Assembly: GCA_020310875.1 (NCBI GenBank) | Contig: CM035406.1 | Coordinates: 225,909,442-225,973,441 of the forward strand | Direction: 5' to 3' | Source: Ceratopteris richardii | Lineage: Eukaryota; Streptophyta; Polypodiopsida; Polypodiales; Pteridaceae | Length of the DNA: 64,000 nucleotides | Shown: positions 45,010 through 55,385 of the stretch, piece by piece | How positions within the stretch are numbered: position 1 is the first letter of the stretch | Layout of the letters: the number at the start of each line of letters is the position of its first letter | Program-made: the position numbers and the translations under genes | Notes under the pieces: generated by a model | What the model saw: only the letters and a program-made list of their open reading frames with translations | Told to the model about the DNA's origin: nothing | Database searches by the model: none

Positions 45010-48000
45010 TCAATCTACAAAAGGAAGTAAGCCCAAAGCTTTGTGGAAAGCTTCAAACTTCTTCCTAGGCAGAGCCTTCGTGAAAAGGTCTGTAATGTTC
45101 TCCTGCATGGGCACATATGCCAAGCTCATTTGTCCGACAGAGAACCTCTCCTTGACATAATAATAATGCACCTCAATGTTCTTAGTGCAATCATGGAACA
45201 CAGGGTTTCTTGCAATTGCCAATGTGCTCCGACTATTAGTGAAGATGGTGGTTGAAGAAAACTAACCAACACCTAAATCAACGATAAGGCATTTGAGCCA
45301 CATATACTCAATACTCGCTATAAAAGTTATCCTATACTCACCCTCATAATTGGAAATAGTATTTTGCTTCTTGCTTAACCAAGATATGCATGAGCTACCA
45401 ATTATGAAGCAAAAACCACTAGTGGACACATGAGTGTCATAGCAACCAGCCAAGTCAGAGTCACAAAAAGCATGAAAATCTGGTAGTAGTGATCCCCCTT
45501 GGGATAAAACAATCCAAGTTGCTAGGTACCACTCAAGCAAAAAGATGTGCTTAATTTCCTGCCACTGCTTGACTTCTAAGAAATGCATAAACCTGCTCAT
45601 CTATGAGACAACAAACTGAATATCTTGTCGAGTAATGCATAAGTAAATAAAGCATCCAATAGCCTACTCATATAGAACACCATCAAATGCATCTCCAACA
45701 TCATGAAGACGTAATCGTAAACCTATCTCCATAGGAGTGGGAATAGGTTTACCGACTTCAAGGCCAAAAAGCTGCAATAATATATCAATATATTTTATTT
45801 AGCACAAAGCCATTCCATCATCAACGTGCATAAACTAATTTCCTAAATAATGATGCAAATGCCCCAAATCAGAGATCTTAAATGATGCATGGAAATGAAC
45901 CTTAAAATTAGCAACATGCTTCTCATGACGACCAGTGAGCAACATGTTATCAACATACGCAACAGTGATAAGAAGTACATCATTAGCATGCTTAACATAT
46001 AGGTGCTTTCACTTGGACTGTTCTCAAAAGCATGCGCAATCACATAGGCATGTATCTTTTTATACCAAGCACATGGTGCCTGCATACATGGTTTTCATGC
46101 CCTTTCTGCATAAAGCCATAGGGCTGGAAAACATTCAAAAGCCATGCAAGTCACCATTCAAAGATGCTATTTTAATATCCAACTGATGTACATTCCAATC
46201 ATGATGAGTTGCAAGTGCAGAGTTGCTATGAACAATAGTCATTCGAGAAGTAGGAGCAAAGGTCTCATCAAAATCAATGCCTCTTTCCTGAGCATAACCC
46301 TTTGTAACAAGCTTGGACTTATAGTACTTGTCAACTATTCCATCAAGTCACATAAAGACGAGGTACCATTTTTCATGATAGCATCATATTCAAATTGCAT
46401 TGAATCCATCCATTGTTGAAAATTTTGTGCTCCATCACAATTCTATGATATGGCTATTTTAGTCTCATCATAGAGACTAGCGGCAGCCATATCATAGAAA
46501 TCTGATGCAAAAGAGGCACCATGAGAGCCTAAATGAGTACGGTATGATAGACGTGCATCTATTTGCTATCATGCAAAATTTATACCAACCATTTTGGCAT
46601 AGTTTTTGCCTCCTTAATTTAGGCTCTCTCATCAACAAGTGCATCATGTAAATCTGCATCAGAAATAGAATGATCTACATCATCACATGAAACCTGTAAA
46701 GGCTGAGAAGTTGCGTGATTAGGACTAGCACTAGACTGTCCACTTCTAAAAAGAGGAAGCAAAGTATCATACATGTCTTTGGAGCTAATAGATGTCTCTT
46801 TCGTACATGAAAGTAAAGCCTAAATAAAATCTTCCATAAAAATAACATCACGTCTAACCAAAATGTGTTTAGTCTGTGGATGATACAGACGTTAGCCTTT
46901 GCTTCAAAATTATATCCAACAAAAATACATTTTACTGCTTTATCATCCAATTTCCTGTGATGTTTTTCAAGCACTAATGCATATGCCAAATAACCAAAAA
47001 TATGTAAATGAGCAAGAGATGGCTTGCAACCATGCCAAGCCTCATATGGAGTGATATACTAGAGTGCTTTAGTGGGACACCTATTAAGTACATATGTTGC
47101 ACACATGACAACATCAAGCCAAAAACTATGTGGTAAAGCTTGACTCTTGACCATACACCCTGCAATCTCCATAAGTGACTTGTTCTTTCGTTCAGCAACT
47201 CCACTCTGTTGAGGTGTATATGGCTCTATACATTGATGTTTTATCCCACGTTTAACCAAAAATGCATTAAAGTCAGAAGACATATATTCCCCCCTCGATC
47301 CAAATAGAGGGTGCCCATTTTACATGCTCGCAGGTTTTCAAGCAAAACCAACAATTGTTTGAAGTACATGAACACTTCGGACTTTGCTTTCAATGGATAT
47401 GCCCATGCATGCCAATGAAAGTCAGGAAGTAAAGATATTTTCCAAAAGAGCGTGTTTGCATAGGACCATAGGTATCACTGTGCACAAGCTGTAATTTGTG
47501 AGTAGCTTGAACTGAACCATGTTTTGGAAAGGAAAATTTTTCCCAAAATATAGCCTTCAGAGACATGCTTTCTGAGTGCCTCAAGTTTGGGCAAAGAGGA
47601 CACCGTATCAGATTTTTGCACATATAGGAAACTAGAAAAATTTAGATGACCAAAGGGTGCATGCCAAAGCTTTGCATCTGACATAGCCTAAGAATCATGT
47701 ATTATACATGCTGAATCATTCATCGATTTTTCATAGTCTATGAGCTTATACATCCCATGATATAAAATTCCAAAAGCAATAATCATGTTGCCATTTGATT
47801 GATCATGAACTGCACATCTGTCACCACAAATTTCATAATTAAGGCAATCTTGGCTATTGTAAAAACTGATAATAGATTTTTCTTGATCCCTGGCATAAAT
47901 AAAGCATCTGAAAAAGTGAAATAATTAACATCAAGAGTAGTCGGAATGATCTTTCCAACTCTCATGATAGGATAAAAGGAGCTGTTGACACATGTAACAA

Positions 48001-48845
48001 TATTCCCTGTAGGGGCAGGCTCAAGTGAAGTGAAGAAACTACACTAAGAGGTGATATGTTTGGTTGCCCCACTATCAAAATACAAAACATCTGTGTCTAT
48101 TATAGACATGCATTGCTCATGAGAAGATGGGTCAAAACTGTAGACACTAGTAAACATCCATTCTTCATTTTGCACAAGATTTGCATACTTTGTTTTCAGT
48201 GTAGAAATTTCCAACCTCTTTTGTATAGTTCTTTATGATATGATTGTTTCCTTTACATTACTCACAAAAGAATTTTTGCTTTTCTGATTTCTTTCTATCT
48301 TTGTCTTCCTTCTTCAAATGTGCAGCATTTGTAGATTTCTTCTACTAGTAGATGAGCTCCATTTACCTTTGCCGTTTTGACTAGCTAGGAAAGCTTGACC
48401 TACAACATGCATAATGGACTTGTTCTTCCTAGACTCATCTTCCTGTAAGAGAACAGAGACTAATTCCTCAAATGTCCAGGCATTTCAATCGCCTTTCATC
48501 ATCAAACGAAGAGTAAAAGCAAAACTCTGATATGAATTTAGGAAGATCATTCAGAACGGTCTACACAAGTAAGCTATCTGGTATAACTTCATCAACAAAA
48601 ATCAACTATTCCTTCAAGTCCTTGATCTTTCTTAGAAAGTTGTCCATAGAATTACCTTCCTTTATATGCTCACTCTCCAACTATTTTTGGAGGTAAGAAA
48701 GACAAGCCTCATTCCTAGCCTGGTTCAATGTGGCAAGTGTATCCCAAGCATGCTTAGCTATTCTACAAGAGTGAGTGTGAGGAATGATTGCACGTTTTAT
48801 AGACAAGGCTATCAATGCATGTGCTTGAGCATCTTTACTATACGA
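45010..48845 (-). pseudogene. decayed Copia gag-pol, 5' end replaced
   Basis: In minus order: gag (AHALIALSIKRAIIPHTHSC near 48,790-48,835), a zinc-knuckle-like region (near 48,270), protease (YFDSGATKHITS near 48,040-48,075), GAG-pre-integrase, integrase (GIKHQCIEPYTPQQSGVAER near 47,180-47,250 with Ser for the usual Asn), RT pieces, then RNase H (FCDSDLAGCYD and ALPRKKFEAFH near 45,030). Many stops and frameshifts. The gag N-terminus is missing: at about 48,845 the sequence changes to the leader of a different Copia family. Confidence 0.85.
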
Positions 48846-49427
48846 AAAATATCATAAAACTACAAAATATGACTAGTGTCAAAATATCATAAAACTACAA
48901 GATATGACGAGTGTCAAAATATCAATGACCACATGGACGTACATAAGCGGTGTCCACAAAAGTGTATATGGTGTGTATGTGCTCAATATATGTAGTAAAA
49001 TGAGACTAAAAGCCTGAATGCACAACCCAAAAACTAGCCAATAACACTTGCAAGTGTGTGTCAAATCTGATGTTTTAGGCTCAAAAACCCTACATAAATT
49101 TGTAGCGGCTGCTCCCACCAAAGCTGAAACCTTTCCAGAAACGTGTAGTTTTATGAGTGTGGCTGAACACACAGCCCCAAAGGTTGATATTTACTATCGA
49201 TGGAGTACAAAGAACAATCTTCTTGATGTTCTTGGACCTGTGTGAAGAGAATTATGTGCGAAAGTACTCCAAAACGGCTCCAAAAGACACCCAAAAAATG
49301 CTTCAAAATAGGCTTTGAAAGCAAAGAATGAAGCTTTGAGGGACCAAAACATGTTCAAGGTAATGTTAAACTTAGTCCTTCCCCTTCTTGATACATCAGA
49401 TTAGTGTAGCTTAGTGGCAAGAGATTA

Positions 49428-49495
49428 TCGCAATTAAGCGAGCTCTAGGGGGAACAATACTGGGATGGGTGACCTCCCAAAAAGTATCGGGAACT
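49428..49495 (+). repeat. 5S rRNA-derived sequence in the Copia leader
   Basis: GCAATTAAGCGAGCTC (box A region of 5S) and ATACTGGGATGGGTGACC followed by TCCC (box C region). GGATGGGTGACCTCC is identical to plant 5S rRNA as I remember it, and the spacing is about right. The 5' third of 5S is not recognisable; upstream TAGCTTAGTGGCAAGAG looks more like a tRNA box A. It lies antisense to the Copia. It is too degenerate to be a working 5S gene. Confidence 0.7.
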
Positions 49496-49631
49496 TCTAT
49501 GTTCCTTGATCGTTGAGGTCCTCCCTCGCGGGAAGCCAATGATGCCAACAGTGACTTCGGTGAATCTGATGACAAGGAATTCCAAGATCTATGCCTTGGT
49601 CGCCGGCTTAGTGGTAAGCCTTGGAGAAAGT

Positions 49632-49665
<34 letters not shown>
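49632..49665. repeat. 34-base G run
   Basis: Uninterrupted G run, then A and four more G. It would form stable G-quadruplex structures and is prone to length errors in sequencing. Confidence 0.95.
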
Positions 49666-49666
<1 letters not shown>

Positions 49667-49722
49667 GGGGTGCAGGTGCTCGCTTTGCTCGCACAAAATG
49701 GAGAAAAATTTTGCGTCAAACT

Positions 49723-49734
49723 GCTCTGATACCA
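49723..49734 (-). other. primer-binding site for initiator tRNA-Met
   Basis: Minus-strand TGGTATCAGAGC, one base inside the LTR at 49,736. Confidence 0.9.
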
Positions 49735-49735
49735 G

Positions 49736-50033
49736 TGAAGTATTTTGATGGTGGTGCACCACAATGAACTCTCCTTCTCACAAGCTCCAGGATGATATCC
49801 TCGGAGTAGAAAAATGAGCTCCTAAGGCCGCACACGGTACTCTGCACAGAGACTACAAAATATGTAGAAGACACAGTACACAACGAGCACGAAGATAGAC
49901 TTCTTTAGGACTTACAGATGCAATCGAACTTACAGTCTATGAGTGACCAAGCCACTATATGTTTTATTAAAGAACATATACAAAGAAGTGTCTAGTGGCC
50001 ATTTGTTCTTTCACATGGACACTAACGGTAACA
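49736..50033 (-). repeat. 5' LTR of the second Copia family
   Basis: 298 bp, plus-strand TGAAGTATTT...CGGTAACA, same family as 28,189-28,487. Its outer edge abuts LINE sequence at 50,034, so the element had inserted into a LINE. The matching 3' LTR is not present here. Confidence 0.85.
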
Positions 50034-50850
50034 ATAACTCTAGTGTGATAGAAAGTGGAAGAGAACCTTGTCCAAGGGAAGATCTCCATATCAAGAGAAT
50101 ATATGGAGGAACAAAGTGATCCAAGTCAATGAAAAAGTCATTGGTAAGACCATCAATGTCAGGAAATGTATTAGGTTTTCGTATATAGGTTGTTCCTAAA
50201 ACTTGATTGATATAGATGTATAGGTCCAAGAGTTCAGATAGGCTAGAGGAAAGAGATTTTTTACTTTTAAGGGCAATAATGGCTCTCGCACTTTGGTTCA
50301 TGTCCCTCCTCTTTGGAATTCTAGAGAAAGCATCAATGAACAAACTAGAAGCAACAAGTAATTTCTCCGTAGAATTGATAAGATGTCCTAATATTCCTAA
50401 GCATAGGAATGAAACCTTTGGATTTTTTCTTCTTTGAAAGTTCAAATATCTTTCGAGGAGATTTTACCATCTTTCTTTCCGAAAATTCTTTTGAGGCTGC
50501 AAGACCTCCGCTAATAGCAAGATACTCCTCAAGTTTCAATCTGTCATAAAGCTCAAATAACATATGACCATCAATAGGACCATGATGTTGAGACCTATCC
50601 AGGTCCTCAGTCTCCTCTTGAATTTTAAGTCTTCTAAGCTATAAAGGAGAAATATCCTTAGTGAAGTGATGAGAAATAAGACTTTTAATTGTATGCTTGA
50701 CCAAGCACTATGGACTTTGAAAGTCTCTAAGATGGAAGCAAGGGGCACACAAGAAGAAGATAGTGCATGGAAAATGTGAGCGAAGGATAGAGCACGAGAA
50801 GCCCTACATTTTCCGTCTCCAATCCGAACCAACCTTACCAAATTTCGTAA
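50034..50850 (-). pseudogene. LINE ORF2 fragment (EN-RT linker and RT start)
   Basis: Minus frames KLEEYLAISGGLAASKEFSE and NTFPDIDGLTNDFFIDLDHF then VPPYILLIW match the LINE at 655-1,180 in the same order. The rest of RT is cut off by the Copia LTR at 50,033. Confidence 0.8.
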
Positions 50851-50943
50851 TTTGCAACTATTAATATTTTTTACTCAAAAAAGATAGAAGAGAGATACTC
50901 AGACACAGAATCTACAGATTCAACACGCCGTAAAGGGCTCTGA
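50851..50943. other. short unassigned junction
   Basis: AT-rich bases between the LINE fragment and repeat X, with no recognisable feature. Confidence 0.3.
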
Positions 50944-51506
50944 GATCTACAACAGCACAACCAAGCTATAATGATGGATTCCGTGTGGACCCAAAGTCAC
51001 ATCGGAACTTTTTTTTTTATTCTTAAAATGGAGGTTTAGCCTAGGCCTACTCCCCCGGACTTTAAATTTGAAGTTGCAACTGTACAAGGAAGGGCATAGT
51101 ACCCATGGGACCCCGCCTATCCCACAAGAACAGGGGTTCACAGGACTGGGATAAACGACAGTCACAACTACCACGGGGATGGTCAAACGGTGGCCAACAG
51201 CCACATATAGCAGTTTTTCCAGGATTCATATGTCCCTTACATGTTGTTGCCAGGGGTTGAACCCTCGCCCCCTCCTCAAGAGGCAAGAGGCCCAATCACT
51301 AGGCCAGCAAACTAGGACAGACTAGAACTTATCACTTCAACAGAAGACCCAAGTTATAAAGATGAATTCCGTACACCCAACATCGATGCTTTCAGTCTAT
51401 AAGTCACGCTTTCCAATCAAGCATTTGATAATGCTTATGCTCATTGCTTATCCTGGCCGAAGGAAGATCTGAACTTTGCATCGCACTATTCTTCCTTCTT
51501 CAGGAT
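50944..51506. repeat. dispersed repeat X, copy interrupted by a SINE
   Basis: The outer parts (50,944-51,004 and 51,331-51,506) match 42,401-42,655. The middle 51,011-51,324 is inserted. It ends at the same point as the other copy and there joins the Gypsy RNase H remnant. Confidence 0.75.
51011..51324 (-). mobile_element. tRNA-headed SINE
   Basis: On the minus strand the head near 51,250-51,310 has box A-like TGGCCTAGTGATTGGG and box B-like GGGTTCAACCCC (near 51,250). The body contains GGTCCCATGGGTACTATG, and the tail is A-rich (AATAAAAAAAAA, plus-strand T run from 51,009). It is flanked by GAACTT (51,005-51,010 and 51,325-51,330), and the empty site at 42,401-42,655 confirms insertion. It carries no protein and would have been moved by LINE machinery. 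Confidence 0.85.
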
Positions 51507-52810
51507 TCAGATTTTCGCTCCAAAGTGAACTGCGTATCTTTGCTCCTTCTCAACATCATGCCCAATGATCCAGCCTATACTGATAGGACTAGTGGCAAAG
51601 GTTAGAGTTACAGGCTTATTTCTTTTGTATTCAATACATTTCAAGATCGGAGCATTGATAAGCATTTGCTTCAGATGTCTCATCCTTCTAGTATGCTCAT
51701 CAGTCAAACAAAATCTCTTTCTTTTTCATAATAAATCATAAATTGGATTCGCTACGTGAGCAAAGTGAGGGATCCAAATGACATAGAAAATACATGCACC
51801 TAAGAACCTCCTTACTTCACTGACATTGTGACACTTCTCAGAAATTCTACTAATGGCATCAAGTTTTGCTGGATAAGGCCTACGACCATAAGGACGACAT
51901 AAATGCCCAACTATCATCACTTCATTAACACCAAAAGTAGATTTCTCTAAGGAGAAAGTTAGTCCAACGTCTTCAAATCTTTGAAAGATCTTCTCACAAT
52001 CAGAAATATGGTTGGAAATAAACTTTCTACAACCAGATGAATCTAAACTTTCATCTTTTTCTTTTTACAGACACCCTTTTATTGGAAAGTCATCAATAAA
52101 AGGCGTTGTCACTTTTGGGATAAAGTCATATAAGACCAGGTTCATAGCAATCATCATGTGTGCCACAAAATTCGTCGCTCCCTGTGGTAAAGTACACGTG
52201 TGTACTAAACCCAAAAGAGTCTTCATCGTGGTCACATCTCGACTTTCAATGGCTAATTGAAACTGATCATACCCTAAATACAAATCTTCCATGGAATACA
52301 TGGAATGATCGGCAAATGCCTTGGCAAACTCATCTACAATAGGACATGTTCCTACATCCCTAATAGTGACTTTATTCACAGATTGTAGATCCTGAATAAA
52401 GCATAGCTTTCCGTTCTTTTTTGGTACCGTGAACCACCTATTGGAGTATGGTGCTGAGGACGGTTCCAAGATTCTCATGGAAATATTCTCCTTTAACAGT
52501 CTCATTAGCTCACGTAAATGAGCCTTTGGGATTGGTATCGGACAAAGATTCCAAGGAATGTGTGATATAGTAAAAATAATCATCAGAGCTACAAGCTTTG
52601 GATCTGCACATCCTATTTCATGTGGGAATAAAGAAAACGCTTTACCATGATGAACAATCATCTTTGTAAACTTATCTTTTTCTATTTCCAAAAGAAATTC
52701 ATCGCCGAATATAATATAGTTCTTAGTTTCCTCTGTAAACGTATGCCCTATCTTAGATCGGTCTCTAAGTATAGGGTCATGTGATACTCGTTGAAATATA
52801 TCATGACTAT
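51507..52810 (-). pseudogene. Gypsy RT and partial RNase H, fungal-like, second copy
   Basis: The 208-residue frame (52,065-52,691) is the best-preserved RT of this lineage: PKAHLRELMRLLKENI, YSNRWFTVPKKNGKLCFIQD, LQSVNKVTIRDVG, SRDVTTMKTLLGLV, LPQGATNFVAHM and PFIDDFPIKG, where FIDD is the catalytic block. YLGYDQFQLA stands where plant elements usually have DLRSGYHQ. Frames 51,726-51,920 and 51,507-51,707 continue with thumb (PAKLDAISRIS, FLGACIFYVIWIPHFA) and RNase H start (TSPISIGWIIG). The RNase H is cut at 51,507 by repeat X. Integrase is absent. A deletion near 52,835 joins gag directly to the RT region, removing protease. Confidence 0.8.
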
Positions 52811-54400
52811 CCTTAGGTAAGGGTTGAGCTACAGGCTAGAAGTAGATCATTTAAGATATCCCTAGCATCGTTTTTGTTCTCGAGCTCCGAAATCATTATT
52901 GCACGTGGAGCTTTGCTTCCCTTCTTTTTCCCTTTTTCTTCACTTTGTTCTTGGTCATCTTTTTGTTCAATTTTAGTATTTTTATTTTTAGATTCTGTCT
53001 GTTCATCTTGTGATTGCATATTTTCATCTGTTGGCTTCTTCCCTTCTTTTATTATCCTTCTTCTCTCTTCTTGAGATAATTTATATCTTCAAATTGTACT
53101 TTTTTATTAGTTTTCTTCTCATTCTCTCTCGTCTGTCTCCTAGTCACCCTCCTATCTTCTTCCTCTATATAATCCTACATATCATCTTGTCTCCGTTTTC
53201 CCTCAACATTGGACATGTGAACATAAATAGAGGCTTGATCCACAAGAGACCGCCATGCTATTTTACACATTATTTCATCTCTAGGCCTTACCAACACCTC
53301 AATCGAATAACGATTTTGGCTTGGCATAGAAAGAGGCCTATCATCAGCTGGCTCTAATCTAGCAGCCGAGGTACTGGCAGTTGCATTAGAGATTGTTAAA
53401 TTTTCATACAACTTCTTCATACCTCCTTTGCCCCGATTGACAGATAAAGGAAGTCATGATCTAAAATCACACAATTTTCTATCAATCTCTACAACTAATT
53501 GATTTTCCTTTGTACTCTTTAATTCGTCAGAAGCATAAGTTGCATGTTCCTGGCTATCACACCACACATATCGTTTTCTGGGAGTCCCTTTTCTTTCAAT
53601 ATTCCTTTGAAAAGTTCACTGAGTAGTGAACTGAGTAGGTGGAGCTGGCTGAAAAACTTGTTGAGGAGGAATGTAATGTGGCATAACTAGTTGTATGGGT
53701 GGTGCTTGCCCTACACCACTACTACTAGCTCTAGGCTCATTGAAACTCATGGAATGTACTTTGTTATTCAATTGGGTAACCTCTTTGGAAAGAGATGCCT
53801 GCATATTCATAACATTCTCCATTTGTTTACATAAAATTTACAGTTGAAATTCTTTCAGAGCTCTAGGAGCAACTGCATTTTTAGCCGTAGCTGCAGCCGC
53901 AGGCATTGGCATGTTAGTTTTTCCTATAGTAGGTATCTCATGAAATCACCATGAAGATGAGTTAAAGACTCATTGCTCTTTAAAGAGTTTACCCATCGCA
54001 AAAATCCTTCACGATTATGCTAGCTAAAGTCCTCAAGATAAAACATCTAGTGTATTTCTTTCCTAAATTCCTCCCAAGGTTTATTAGCGTGAACTTGAAT
54101 ACTTTCTAGGATAGAAGTAGAAACTACACGGCCAAAATGTTTCACTTAAACATCATCAGGTAAACCTTGGATTTGTACTTGTTCTTCAAATGCATCTAGG
54201 TACTCTTTAATGTTTAAGCCAATAAATTTTCCTTTTTCTCTTAAGATAGCTTGTATTGTACGTGTTCCTTGTTTCTCTATCATCATGTTTTTGAACATCT
54301 CCTCCATCTTGCGTTCTTGAAAAGGCTTAGAATGAAGTAAAGCAGGCTCTTATCGTTCTCTAAACTGCCTAAAACTATCCCTAGATTATAAAGCCAGGAA
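52811..54400 (-). pseudogene. Gypsy gag, second copy
   Basis: N-terminal part near 53,950-54,350 reads RKMEEMFKNMMIEKQGTRTI, GLNIKEYLDAFEEQVQIQGL, KPWEEFRKEIH and NREGFLRWVNSLK (gag-like alpha-helical domain). A Met/Pro/Gln-rich linker (53,616-53,822) and a charged tail (53,175-53,420 and 52,813-53,019) follow, with no zinc knuckle. Stops and frameshifts throughout. The NREGFLRWVNS block is repeated as NRATFLRWVDT in the third copy near 61,000. Confidence 0.7.
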
Positions 54401-55366
54401 TGTTCGCTTTACCAAATCCTAGGCTTTACTATTACTATTATCTTTCTTAAATATATTTTCAATTTTCTTACTTGAACCTAAACTTATACTATATTTTGAC
54501 TTGATCTTTTGAATTTATAAGTAGTTTTCTCTTTTACTTTATGAGGTTTTAATTTTTTAGAACTTACTTTAATTTTTAAACCTTTGAATATTTAGTTCCA
54601 AAGGTTTCTCTAATAAAGTTTATATGTGTAGATAGGTTTTATAAGTTTTAAATATATTTTCTTAATTTAGATATTTTGGTTTTTTAATATAATAGGTAAA
54701 ACAAAAGTTACTGCTAATTCTATTTGTGGAGCAAATAAACAATCTTTCTGTATAAAATGAAGCTTTTCTTTTTGTGAAAAAAATAAACCTTTTCAAGTAT
54801 TTTATAAAACTATCCTAAGATCTAATATGAAGTTTCTTACAATACTTAAACAAAAATAATATTTTCTAATGCAAGAATATTTTAATGTTTTGTAAATGCT
54901 AGTGTAATGTGCCTAGTTTCTGGTGCAAATGAAAACAAACCTTCTTTTTTTTTAGTGATGTGATTGTACTAAAATAAAGGAAGTTGAAAAACCACCTTAC
55001 CTGAAGTTTGCTCGATGTAGAGGCTCTAATGTGCATTGTGAAAAAAAAAATTCAAACTTTTTTATATAGTAAATCAAACCTAAGTCAAAGGTAAAAGTGA
55101 TTGTGTATTTCTGATCTTCTTGTATGTTGTTAGGGAGGGAATCAAGTCACAAAGATCCTCCGGCTAGATAACCCTTCTTCCCGTGGATGTGCTTAGGTCA
55201 TAAGACCAGCCCTCAACACCCAGGGAAAAAGTACGTAGCAGTAGAATCTTCACTTTTCTTTGCAGCTGCTTCCTTCACTTTCTTGCATACAAGGAGAGAA
55301 TAAAAGTTAATTTTTGTAGTTAAAATTGAAACTACAACCAAAATCCTAAGCGCACTAGCATTACGT
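54401..55366 (-). other. leader of the second Gypsy copy
   Basis: Very AT-rich stretch of about 0.95 kb between PBS and gag, with no coding frame recognised. In the first copy this interval is replaced by inverted LTR sequence. Confidence 0.5.
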
Positions 55367-55384
55367 TTCACGTCGGGTTCACCA
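55367..55384 (-). other. primer-binding site matching tRNA-Trp, second Gypsy copy
   Basis: Minus-strand TGGTGAACCCGACGTGAA, one base from the LTR start TGTCATCAAGGG (55,386). Confidence 0.75.
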
Positions 55385-55385
55385 A

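Larger units (their letters stand above)
48846..49735 (-). other. Copia leader joined to an unrelated Copia
   Basis: The part at 48,928-49,155 is homologous to the leader of the nested Copia (33,110-33,341), not to the decayed Copia it now precedes. It starts with two copies of a unit of about 33 bp (AAAATATCATAAAACTAC...AGTGTC at 48,846-48,921). It contains a 5S-rRNA-like stretch and a G34 run, listed separately, and ends in a tRNA-Met PBS. Confidence 0.65.

Noticed and set aside
49428-49495. Functional 5S rRNA gene
   Set aside because: Only the middle part is recognisable, with many changes, and it lies within a retrotransposon leader.
51062-51295. 77-residue minus-strand frame in the SINE
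   Set aside because: SINEs are non-coding; the frame lies across the tRNA-like head and body.
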